Source of the DNA: Escallonia rubra
Lineage: Eukaryota > Streptophyta > Magnoliopsida > Escalloniales > Escalloniaceae
Assembly: GCA_033065855.1 (NCBI GenBank)
Contig: JAVXUO010002548.1
Coordinates: 62,001-126,000 of the forward strand
DNA: 64,000 nt
Direction of reading: 5' to 3'
Under the pieces are notes generated by a model. That model saw only the letters and a list, made by a program, of their open reading frames with translations. It did not search any database and was not told the origin of the DNA. Positions 1 through 10,172 of this stretch are shown here, piece by piece. Every line of letters starts with the position of its first letter. Position 1 is the first letter of the stretch. Position numbers and translations under genes: made by a program.

Positions 1-351
1 CCCCAGCCTCCAGTCCAAGCCCTTACTGAATCCCACGAGATGCGTCAAGAGACGCGCGGAGATCCTGACAGCGGCGAGGGTTGCCCCAGTAGCCAACTGT
101 CAGGCGGGCTAAGCACGATGCCCTCCGAGGACCTGCTCCCGTCCCGGAGTGACCCGGGGGTCATTGCCCTGGCGGTGTCGATGATCAATGGTAACATGAG
201 CGGCCATGCTCATAGCTCAATGCTCAGAGTCCGTGGCGAGGGGTCCTCGTGCCGGAGCACTACGAGCGGAGCCCCCCGTGAGTCCGTCGGGTGATTGTGC
301 CGGCGATGGCCTTAGGGTTGTGAGCCCATCCCCGTTGCGAAAGCCAGAGCC

Positions 352-640
352 TCCGGTTGATTGTGCCTGCGAGGGCCGGAGCCCGTCGGTTGATTATGCT
401 GGCGAGGGCCGGAGCCCCCGGTTGAGTGTGCCGGCGAGGGCCGGAGCCCGTCGGTTGATTGTGCTGGCGAGGGCCGGAGACCCCGGTTGAGTGTTCCGGC
501 GAGGGCCGGAGCCCATCGGTTGATTGTGCGGGCGAGGGTCGGAGCCCCCGGTTGAATGTGCAGGCGAGGGCCGGAGCCCCCGGTTGATTGTGCTGGCGAG
601 GGCCGGAGCCCCCGGTTGAGTGTGCCGGCGAGGGCCTTAG
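352..640. repeat. 32-bp minisatellite, about nine copies
   Basis: About nine copies of a unit like CGGTTGATTGTGCTGGCGAG followed by GGCCGGAGCC. In the first half, units beginning CGTCGGTTGATT alternate with units beginning CCCGGTTGAGT, which suggests an older dimer of about 63 bp. The array is bracketed by two copies of GCCTTAGGGTTGTGAGCCC (near 310 and 635), so it probably expanded inside a duplicated flank. Confidence 0.8.
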
Positions 641-857
641 GGTTGTGAGCCCATCCCGCCGCGAGGGCCAGAGCGGCGACGAGTGTCGCGGAATGGTACC
701 AAGATGCCGATGCGCGTCCGTGCGTGACGGTTGTTGCGGCAACGATGTGCGGGCGACAACGGGCGTCACGCGACCACTGGTGATGAGTGAGCATTGCAGA
801 ATGCGTTGAGTGAGATGATAGCAGCGGCAAGCAGGTTCCCTCCCCCAAAGACAAGGG

Positions 858-950
858 TGGCCGACCCCGTCCAAGGAGGGTTGCCGACCCCCTTCCAAGG
901 GGGGTGGCCGACCCCCTTCTCAGGGGTGTGGCCGACCCCTCCGGGGGGGG
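858..950. repeat. About four copies of a 24-bp GGCCGACCCC unit
   Basis: Four degenerate copies of GTGGCCGACCCCCTTCCAAG, ending in a run of G residues at about 943-955. It is unrelated in sequence to the preceding 32-bp array. Confidence 0.7.
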
Positions 951-990
951 GGGGGATCTGCACTTTGAGTTTGATCGACGTCCTGATGCT

Positions 991-1058
991 CGAGGCACAA
1001 AGCGCTTTGACCGAGCAACGATGTCGAGGCACGGAGCGCTTTGACCGAGCAACGATGT
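991..1058. repeat. 34-bp direct tandem duplication
   Basis: Two head-to-tail copies of a 34-bp unit containing AGCGCTTTGACCGAGCAACG. The copies begin at 991 and 1,025 and differ at one visible position. Confidence 0.8.
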
Positions 1059-1140
1059 TGAGCAAATTTGATTGCCGAGCGGGTGACGTGTCGTGCCACT
1101 GTGGTTTTTTAGCAGGCCCTGGGGTGCGGTTCGGATAGGT

Positions 1141-1642
1141 TGTGAACATATATATATATATATGGGGCCGATCCCATTCTACCGGTGGAAAAATAGTTAA
1201 TTTACCTTTTTTCCCTAAACTTTCCCGTCTAACTGCTACTCTTACTAACGGTTAGAGGCTCACACAGCGAAGGGATCTTAAGAAGCAAAGGGATTCAAGG
1301 AAAATATGGGGGGTTAAGGACTAACTGCTACTGCGAGTAGCTGCTAGGCTGAGAGTTACAGAGATCTAGCTTTAGAGATCGCACTGGCAACTTAAATAAG
1401 TTGCTAGCGTCCATTCATGGTGGATGGCAGACGGTAAATTTGACCAAAATGTCTCGAAGGTATTTAATATGTCGGAAGGATTCGCAGGGGGGCGGGCAGT
1501 ATTGTAAATTTCACCGTCCGCTACCTTATGTGGCGGACGATGAAGTTTACTTTAAAAAAAAAAATTACAAATTTGACCCATCCATCCGCAACTTATAATG
1601 GATAGACGGCTAGATGGCGCTGACAACTTATTATATATATAT
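1141..1642. mobile_element. TA-flanked foldback element remnant(s)
   Basis: Begins in a TA tract with GGGGCCGATCCC (about 1,164), a version of the end sequence GGAGCTGATCC seen on other elements here. Around 1,385-1,440 there is a hairpin-like GGCAACTTAAATAAGTTGCT. A degenerate copy of the palindrome (CCGCTACCTTATGTGGCGG) lies at 1,518-1,536. The right side ends TGGCGCTGACAACTTA and then (TA)n. Probably one damaged element or two abutting ones; the outer limits are uncertain. Confidence 0.5.
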
Positions 1643-1942
1643 GGAGTTGATCTGTTGCTCGCGTTAGCAACTTAAAGTAAGTTATCAGCGCCATCTGGCC
1701 ATCCATCCATTGCGGATGGACGGGCCAAAATTTTTTTACTGCCCTCCCCCTGCCTGCGAATCCCTCCGACACATTAAATCCTGTCGGAAACATTTTGGTC
1801 AAAACCACCATCCACTAGATAATGTTTATCTAGTGGATAACAGTTTTTTGTTTTTTAAAAAAAATAATTATATCTGGTCCATACATCTGCTATGGATGGA
1901 CGACCAAATCATGCTGACAACTTATTTAAGTCAGCGCAAGCA
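1643..1942. mobile_element. 300-bp TA-flanked foldback MITE
   Basis: A compact element between two TA tracts. Its left end reads GGAGTTGATC, then an imperfect hairpin (GCGTTAGCAACTTA / TAAGTTATCAGCGC), then CATCTGGCCATCCATCC with a second small hairpin. Its right end is the inverted counterpart, with CTGACTTAAATAAGTT on the opposite strand. There is no coding capacity. The end architecture matches the elements at 23,738, 24,712 and 29,267 and the end of the FAR1-type MULE at 17,081, so it is probably a non-autonomous derivative of that family. Confidence 0.65.
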
Positions 1943-1960
1943 ATATATATATATATTCGT

Positions 1961-4100
1961 GTGTTTGTGTAATGCTAAAAAAAACACATGTTATCTAGCT
2001 AATCTCTGGCCGTCCACATGACAACACTCACGACTAAGATCTCTTTTTTCTTCAAAAATTTTACCAATCTGCCCCCGACAAGGGTAGGCTATCCATTTAT
2101 CAGAGTGTCAGTGCCCCTCTCTTTACTGGGGGGAAAAAGAAAAAGAAGAAAATGTTCTCTACAACCCACCCATATCCCTGAGGTTAGGATGAAATTTCAT
2201 GAACATTAGGTTGGACAAAAATAATGGCGATATCCTTTGACCAGACGGAAAACCTAAATACACAATGGATTGTACAGAATGACAAAGATGTCCTTATCAC
2301 TCTAATAAAATTACCTAACTAGATTGGAACTGGTTGAATTTGTGTGTGCGCATGAGTATGTGCTATACTAGATCTGCATGTGTGTGTGTTTAGATCCTTC
2401 TGAATGTATCCACCACAAACCCTGATGCGTTTAAAGGGACGGACTCTCGAGTGAAATGGACAAATGTGTTGACTTGTAAAGTTGTAGTTATGCTGTAAGG
2501 TAGTGAAGTCGTACTAGTTTGTAAGATGCTAAATTTGTACGATGGGGGCTGCCCATCCTTGATTTCTGAAGGTCTTTCCTCTCTGACCAAGGTGCAGAAC
2601 AAGCTGAAGCGGAGCAGTTATGAGGTGAGGATGAGAGAGAGCACATGATGCTCTACTTGGAGTTCTGCTATGGGTTTCTACCTGTTCTGGACCAGTTTTA
2701 GCATGGATGTTTTGCACCTACAATTCCAGATATTTCTGTTGCTTTCTTTGTTTCTCTTTTAATTTTTACATGAATAGAAACCTAAACACTTGCATAAATC
2801 AAAATTCCAAGGTAGTTTATATTACCCATCATTTCTGGCTTCTTGTTAAAGCTTGTTCTCGTGCTTCCATTCAAGTAGTGCTAAGGGTGGGGAGATGTCT
2901 CGTATATAGTTTCCTCCCTTCATTGGTTTGTTGTTAAAGCTTGTTCTCGTGCTTTCATCCAAAGTAGTGAGTGTTGGTGTTGGAATAGTTCGACTAAGAT
3001 AGGTTTTTATAAATTTAACTGATACTCACCCAACAATCTCCTTCATGGTAATACAGGAACACGATAGTGTATAAAAAACGAGTCTGAATAGAAACTCAAC
3101 GACTGCTCTGTCCTATGACTTTGTGGAACCCTAAAGAGTGGATCCCAAGCTTGGACCTCCCAGGATCATGGAGAGCGGACTCACAAGCTTTGCTCCCAAG
3201 GGCCTAGCCTTCACAAAGCTTTATAGTGAAAGAGGAAATCGAAATTGCTTTTTGGTAGCTCTACCAAAAACGTGATTACAGCTAGGAATCATCAAGGGTT
3301 TCATTTCCTAGTTTCAATGAATTCTATAATAATTAGGTTATCTAGTAATCTTACCAAGAAATCGTTTGTAACATTTGAGACCATTTAAGAACTACAATTG
3401 CAGTCTAGACCAAGAAATTTAGTTTATGCCCTATCGCTAATTATCTACGAAATGTTCCTCTACAAAATAGTCACAAAAGCCTCGTCGATGACAATTTTCT
3501 ATGGATCATAGATGAGTTGATTAAATAAATCAATTTTTAGTAATATACCTTGCTAAAGGACTTGGCCAAGTTTCTTGATCTACAGTGAAATTAAACTTAT
3601 GGGAACCAAAGCAATGCATATTATGAATTTTGAGTTCATCACTATCTCATAACTACGAATTTCTTATGACAATGAAATACTATTCACGGAGATTCCGTTC
3701 AATGTATTAATGCGCTGCAACCTACTAGATGATTTCTTTAAATTTATATGGGGTGATGAACATAACTACGGAATAGTTTATGTTGTGTAGTACATGATAT
3801 ATATATATATATATGTCTCACATTAATCAAATTATATAGACATTAAAGAATTACCCACACAATTGATCAAACATGTTAAAGAAGAAGCATTTAGGGCAAT
3901 CCCTACAATCTCCTACTTGTCCTCAACCCCAATTAGGCGTACATCTAATATTCATTTTCTCATAATGGGGCTTGACAGTCCTTGTAGTCAAGTCTTGCTA
4001 AACGGGTCAACTATATTTCATATCCGTCGATATGTGAAACAAAAATGTCACCATTCCTCACGTATTCTTACGTGATATGATATCTCCCCCTCAATGTGTG
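1961..4100. other. No gene seen; AT-rich repeat-like DNA
   Basis: Only short, unconserved open frames. A sequence starting TGTTGGAATAGTT near 2,977 resembles a copia LTR edge and may belong to the copia fossil on its right, but I could not find its partner. A short TA tract lies near 3,798. Confidence 0.5.
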
Positions 4101-5860
4101 TAAATTTCTGATGATCCCTGGTTCTTTCGTTTGCGTCTTAGTCATATTTTTATCACGGTAAAGCCCTGACGGCAATACAATGGAAGGTAACACTCCAAGT
4201 TCCATTTAGACAATCCCTCCTTAGATGACTTTTGAGGCAGCTACGTATTGAGCTTCCATGGTCATATGCAATGCAAGTTTGCTATACTCGTCCAACTGAT
4301 AGCACTTCCACCCAAAGTAAAAAGGGATTAATCCCTTCTGGAATTTTGCATTGCACATTGAACTAGAATCTATCTATATGATCAGTTTGGGATAACCCTA
4401 ACATTCTTTTTAGGCAATCCCTACAAACTTGACTGCCCTTAATCTCCCAGATCTTCCAATTTGAAATGATTAGATATCGGGACTTTAACATGTGATAACA
4501 TCCCTTCATCGTTCCTAGTATGTAGGTAGGATGTCATCAACACACAAAATTAAGAACACCACCATGCTTCCGTCACATCTTTTCTACACACATGGCGCTT
4601 CAGGATTTGTTCAAATTCAAGTGACTATATTACCTGATCAAACTTGACACATGGTGATTTAGATGCATGTTTAAGGCCATAAATAAATTGCTTTACGAAG
4701 CTTTTAAACCAAATCTTCTTAACCTTCGGTTATAAGACACACATAAATCTCCTTGTTAAGATAGCCATTCATTTGCCAAATCTCATAATCAAGATGAGCT
4801 GCAATGGATAAGAAAATTTTGATGAACTTAAGCTTGGCTACTGGCAAGAAAATTTCCTAAAGATCAATGCCTTCTTTTTTAGTAAACCCTTTCGCTAATG
4901 CCGAGTTTTGAAGGTTTGCACCTTCATGTCCACTCATATCTTCTTCTTTTAGATCCAGTTTCCCCCAATAGGTATTATCTTAGCAGGTGCATCTACAAGC
5001 TGCCATACACCATTACAATACATGATTTTAATCCTACTTTCATATCCTTTTGCCAGAGATTAACATCTTTATCAGCAACTGCTTCATTATAATTACAGGC
5101 TTCTGGATCCAGACAGTGTGAGACAATCTCATGAGGCTTACCCCAAAGACCAAGTCTTTGTGTAGGTCTAAGAATCAAACCACCACGAAGCTCTCATGTA
5201 CTAGATGGTTCAGGTGTTTCTTGTGGTGCACTTTCTTGAACCCATGTTGACAGCAAACTAGGAACCTCGTACATTTTCCCTAATAGGACTCGTGTTCCAT
5301 CATGTAATCCTAGTCCAGAAAAACTGCATTTGTTATAATCACTTTCAGTCATCTGGATCACAAAATAGTCCACCTATTGTTCCTTTCAGATACCCATAAA
5401 CAAACAAACTTCTAATCTTTTTCCTAGTTTTTCTAAGTTAGCCTTCCCTTTCTTCACATCTGCATGGCAACCTGAAATATAAATGTTGTTCAAGCTACGT
5501 TTATGCCTCGACCACAATCCAAATGATGTCTTAGGCACTGCTTTACGTGGAACAATATTCAACAAGTACCCTATTGTTGTAGAGCATATCTCTAAAAAGA
5601 TATAGGTAGTTAGCATAGACCTCACCATGTCTAAAAGGGCCATATTTCTTATTTGTTCGCCATTTTGCTGCGGATGACCGGGTTCAGACAACTATGAGAG
5701 TATCTTGTTTTCTGACAAGAAACTCTTGAATTATGTGAGTGTTTTCACCGCCTCGATCAAATCGTGGGTCTTGTTCACTTACATGTTTGCTTTTCAACTT
5801 TTGCCCAAAAGTCATTTGAGTTTCTTAAAGGCCTCAGACTTATGATGTTGCCGATGCATT
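4100..5860 (-). mobile_element. Ty1/copia fossil (integrase and reverse transcriptase remnants)
   Basis: On the minus strand, 5,386-5,691 reads like the end of a copia integrase core: a PQQNG motif, then LLDMVRSM, a VPKTSFGLW segment and CLFMGI. Downstream on the same strand, about 4,480-5,090, are reverse transcriptase remnants with a WQKDMK segment and a VDDIL catalytic-motif relic. Gag and protease are not visible, and the terminal repeats were not resolved. The element is old and heavily broken, with many disruptions. Confidence 0.75.
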
Positions 5861-6490
5861 AGGTATTCATAACCTTTTTTTTCCCTTGATTTTGAACCAG
5901 AATTGCATTTCTCAAATAAAACATTACAATACAACAGAGAGCCATAGATGGCAAATACTTATGAAAGGGTGTAAGAAAGAAATAACCATAAAAACACAAG
6001 GGGTCAAACACTTCAGAAAAAACAAGTTGGAAAATTCCTATACAAAGGTGTAGCTGGCAACCACGAGATGATCCTCCCATAAGCTTCCTGAAAGTGATGA
6101 CCACTCCTAGTTGGTGGACGGTTTACATCAACTGCCTGTTGAGCAACCACTTTGGCCTCTCAAACTACGTCCGGGTCTCTTATAATACTACTGCACTCAT
6201 AAAAAAGGAGCATATGCTGCATATATCATACATTAGTAGCTTCACCTGGTTCCGCCATCTGTGATAAGATGTGCACATAATTAATATGAATAAATACAGT
6301 AGGGATACTCTGTTCATAAGCCCATCGACAAACATGCAGTATAGAAAGAGCATTTGCAAAAAAATCAGTAGAAGCGGACCCAGACTACGGAATCACCCGA
6401 TACAATGTCCTCAGTAGTGGTGATAATGCAACCCGTGCCAGAAAGGAGAGTTCCTGCATGCCAACATGTTGCAATACTCATAGGAATACA
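5861..6490. other. No gene seen between copia fossil and LINE
   Basis: AT-rich sequence without a recognisable coding region or clear repeat. It may hold the degraded 3' end of the LINE to its right. Confidence 0.4.
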
Positions 6491-6498
6491 TTTATGGA

Positions 6499-7029
6499 CT
6501 AATTCAAGTTGAGGGAGTTATTAAGAAAGGATCTCAAGATGGAGTGTGACAGAAAAAAAGGATTGAAGTTGTCGGAAATGTGTGAAATGCTCTTGATGTG
6601 TTGAGTATCTGGCATAAGAAGAGGCCGAGATTTATTGAATGCATTAGCAAAATATGTATGTAACTGTTGGGCTTGGTGTATTATTACAGAGTGGGAAAAA
6701 GAATAAGATTGGAATGTATAATCATTGCGGTGCAACCATACACACCAAAGAATGCTGATTAGCAGGGTTTGGTTTAAAGTCTCGGTACGGCATGGGCGAA
6801 TTGGTTTTATGATCCAGGATATCGACCATTCCTTGAAAGAAGGAAGTGGCTCAGATGGAAGGAATCCCAACGAGTTCCCATCGCAAACCTTTTGGATCTC
6901 CGAGCAGTTAAGGAATACTTGGTCTACAGTTTTAATTTCTTGATGGCAAAGTTCACAAGTACCATCTTGGAGAATATCCTGACAGCAAAAGATTAAAGCA
7001 GAGGTAAGCGATTCGACAGTAATTGCCAT
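6499..7029 (-). pseudogene. LINE reverse-transcriptase zinc-binding (zf-RVT) fragment
   Basis: A 176-residue frame contains the C-x2-C-x(n)-C pattern of zf-RVT (CELCHQE, then VDQVFLNC) and a following LWCVWLHRNDYTF segment, which is typical of the C-terminal end of plant LINE proteins. Upstream sequence on the same strand (7,030-7,440) continues the domain with stops in frame. It has no independent function; it is the tail of the dead LINE. Confidence 0.7.
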
Positions 7030-7693
7030 AGGAACACCTGAATTTTAGTTGGGTTGGTCTGACATCTCTTTGCCATTTCATGAGAATGAAGTAGTCTGTA
7101 AAGTCAAAATTGTTGATTTAATGGTATATACAACATTCTGTGGGGGAAAAAGTGTATGCAAGGGAGGCAAATCCAAGAACTTGTGACTAACTAGCTCATA
7201 AACTTTGGTGTGCATCTGATCAAGCATGGAGAAATCTTGCAAAGTCAAAATTGTGAAAGAAGGAATCCATTTATCCGTCCAAATGTTTATGTGGTCAACA
7301 TCGCTAACTTGTCATCTCAAATCCGTAAGAAGTAGATCTCGACCTGGCACCAAAAGTTTCGGAGGAGGATCCGTTTTATTATCGGTTCGTGTTTTCTTCG
7401 TACCCCAGGGCCTATTTTCCCAGCCATATCTCTGGTTCATTTAAGAGAAGAAGCAGATGTATCAATCTCCATCGCAATAGTAGGCACCAAAACTTCAAAT
7501 TGCTGCAAGGTAGTCTCCTCCCCAGAGCATTGGAGTACAAAGGGATCTTCCATAAGGCAGTCGGGGAAAGCTTCGTCAAAATATGGAGCATAAAACCGTC
7601 TACCTCTGATTTTTAGATCCGTAGAGGATTGTTCGAATATTGTATCCCCAACCAGAGTCATAGTAGTTATATTGGTTGTCCTCGTCATGCTAG

Positions 7694-8299
7694 TCATAGT
7701 AAGAATGCATTCTTGTAGGAGTTCAAATCATAATGATTAGTTGTGAAATCGGTATGAGGAGTCATATGTCCAGACTCAATGGCATCTTGCGTAAGTTTCT
7801 GAAGGAGATCAACCCCAGACACATTGGCGTCATGCATAAGTTTCAAAGGGAGATTGGTTGATTCAATACTTGCGAGTTCTTTACTAGGGGAGTGAGGGTG
7901 AACATCTTGGTTAGGTACCATCGTGGAGTATATTTTATCATGACCGATGGTTGCAGATGTTGAGGGTTTTGAGGAAGATGGACAAGAGGATGGAGATGTC
8001 ACTTTATAATAAAAAAGAAAAGGGTCAAGTAACAGGAAAGAAATAGGCAGTGGGGAGTTAGAACTATCCACACCATTATGAACAAAAGTTGCTGGGCTAG
8101 GGGGGTGATACGGCAGGGGCAGGAAGAGATGGTTTTGGTTATTGGGTCCGTATTGAGGTTTTGGGCCAAGTGAGATAACAAAGTCCTGAAGTCTTATTAA
8201 GTTTTGGGTGGCTAGTGGAAAAGAAGAATGGTTGGGCCCCGAATAATGTTTAAAAGATGGTTCATTGTGGCCTTGTGAGAATTTTTCCGACGGACCCAT
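7694..8299 (-). pseudogene. Linker region of the LINE protein
   Basis: A 201-residue frame rich in Pro, Ser, Asn and His, without a recognisable domain. It sits between the DUF4283/knuckle remnant and the zf-RVT remnant, where plant LINE proteins have a poorly conserved linker. It is called only from position and composition. Confidence 0.4.
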
Positions 8300-8923
8300 A
8301 ATTTAGATAGAAGTGACAGAAAGCCCAGTTCCACTGGTGCCACGTGACCAGTAGTGTGCATTGACCTTACCTATTGATATAATCCTTATAGTGAAGACGT
8401 GGCAAATTGAGTACCCATCTGAGAGAGTGGTGTGGTCACAATCGGGACCACTTGTTCATTATCGAAAAATGTTGCATCTTTTTCCTCCGAACTAATCCTA
8501 GAGTCAGTTGTTGACGGTGTCAAGGCCGGAGAATCGATTATATTGCCAAACATCAGGGAGGGGAGTGTGATATTGAATTTCGCGATGAATCTAGTGAAGG
8601 TAATTCCTCTGTGGAAGTATCCATTTTCGCGGGTTGGGCCATGTGGACATCCGAAATATTGTCCCCCCACAAGTCAATTGACATATAATCGGAGTAATCC
8701 GATGAGGCCGGAGATGTTGGAGGTGAAAATGCTGTAAAAACATGGTGGAGTTTAGGCCCATGAGGAGTGCCCACCTTACGAACACGTGAAAAGCAATTAA
8801 AGTCAATTTTTGGAAGGGCTCTCAAGAAGTCTCCAGACATGGGCTGCCTTAATTCGAACAATAGAGGATTTGGTGTTGAATTGCAAACACGAAGGATCTA
8901 ATGTTCAAATGTTGTGCGAATAA

Positions 8924-9283
8924 CTACCTCTGTTTTCCAACACCAAGTAGCAGAGTGACCACAACATTCACACCGATAGCATAATGGAATAATTTTTCAA
9001 ATGAGCAGTTAAGCCAAAGTGTGGATCGATCAAGTAAGACCAAAAGCACTTTGCTCAGTAATGGTTCATCCATGGGAAGGCGAATAAGAATGCAAAAGTA
9101 GTCTTTGAATTTCATTTGAATCTCTGACCAGTCAACGCAAACCGTATGCCATAAAGTATTGCCAATCTGCTCTCTAAGAGTAAGGAAATAGCAATCACTC
9201 AGAATATTGTACACCCGTACCCATATATCCATCGTAGTGAATTGGATTGCTGAATAAATGATATTATTCGTCCAAGGCTGCAA
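8924..9283 (-). pseudogene. LINE DUF4283-like domain with CCHC knuckle
   Basis: The frame contains IWVRVYNIL, a long hydrophobic middle and WLNCSFEKLF, the pattern of the DUF4283 domain that opens many plant LINE proteins. One reading-frame change later, at 8,940-8,981 on the minus strand, the sequence encodes CYRCECCGHSATWC, a perfect C-x2-C-x4-H-x4-C knuckle. The knuckle is therefore intact but out of frame with the domain before it. Confidence 0.65.
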
Positions 9284-9300
9284 GAGGATTAAAGCTCCTT

Positions 9301-9574
9301 CAATGGTCCATGGCTTGTATGCAAGAAATACCAGCCCAGGGGTGTGATTGATCAGCGGTAGCCATTGATCTCGTACATTTCCTATTTAAGTTACATTATA
9401 TTGCTCAAGCATGATCTTTTAATGTTTAAATTTACAAATGACTTTCTTGATGTAGGTTGATGCCTTGCTCACATTCTTCCAAAAAATGAATGAACGGAGA
9501 GATCTTCTAGATGCCATATGAGCGAATCTTGGTTTCGAGACTGAGATCTTGGAGCATAGATGCCAGGAGTTTGT
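9301..9574. other. No gene seen
   Basis: Short unremarkable stretch between the LINE and the minisatellite. Confidence 0.4.
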
Positions 9575-9815
9575 GAGGGGCTATGAGGGGCAGCCTTCGG
9601 GCATGAGCGAGGGAATGGGTTATCCCTCGGGGTAGCCTTCGGGTGTAAGCGAGGGAGTGGGTGATCCCTCGAGGCAGCCTTCTGCCGTGATTGAGGGAAT
9701 TGGTGATGCTTGGGGGCACTGTTCGGCGTGAGCGAGGGAATGAGTCATCCCTAGGTACAGCCTTTGGCTATGAGCCAGGGAATGGCTCATGCCTAGTCTG
9801 GGTGGAGTCACTCTC
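9575..9815. repeat. Degenerate minisatellite, about five copies
   Basis: Tandem units of roughly 45-55 bp, each containing a version of GCAGCCTTCGGGCATGAGCG, then AGGGAATGGGT and ATCCCTCGG. Frames across it on the minus strand translate into repeated THSLAHARRLP-like peptides, which is a by-product of the tandem array and not evidence of a gene. Confidence 0.65.
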
Positions 9816-10172
9816 ATTTGAGTTTTTTAAGGACTCGACTGTTACACAAGATCCCCGGAGTCAAGTCGTACAAGATTTGGACTTCGGGAACTTATCCTTC
9901 TCAGAGGCAATGCAACTTGTCCCATTTTCAGGAACTTCCATTTTGGGCCTTGGGATACCCGAAGAACCTCAAAGAGCAACTAGGCAAAAGTGTCCCCCAC
10001 GTCGATCCTATCCATCCTATGTCAAAAGTCATCTGTAGAAGCCCTTGAAGCCGGAAAAACATACATACGTCCACAAAAATTGGTTTAGTGAGCGCCCCCC
10101 CCCCCCTCCCCAACTACGCTCTCAAGTTCGTGTTAAATGTGCAGATTACAGAGTCCCATGGGACAGTATCTG

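Larger units (their letters stand above)
1..1140. repeat. GC-rich block with three tandem-repeat families
   Basis: This block is far richer in G+C than the AT-rich remainder of the window and ends abruptly at the TA tract near 1,141. It holds, in order, a 32-bp minisatellite (about 352-640), a roughly 24-bp array (about 858-950) and a duplicated 34-bp unit (991-1,058). Open frames cross it on both strands, but their translations are low-complexity and simply follow the repeat periods, so no gene is called. The block continues off the left edge and could be the end of a larger mobile element; I could not identify it. Confidence 0.6.
6490..9300 (-). mobile_element. Internally deleted plant LINE (L1-type)
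   Basis: On the minus strand the left part (6,499-7,440) encodes the end of a plant LINE polyprotein: an INIWTDKWIPSF segment followed by the reverse-transcriptase zinc-binding domain. The right part (8,924-9,283) encodes the start of such proteins: a DUF4283-like domain and a CCHC knuckle. A low-complexity Pro/Ser-rich linker lies between. The endonuclease and reverse transcriptase, which should occupy about 2.5 kb between these parts, are absent, so a large internal deletion near 7,437 is inferred. The element is dead. Target-site duplications were not found. Confidence 0.7.

Noticed and set aside
260-1149. Long minus-strand frames (212, 246 and 127 codons) over the GC-rich block
   Set aside because: Translations are periodic products of the minisatellites, open on both strands at once, with no domain.
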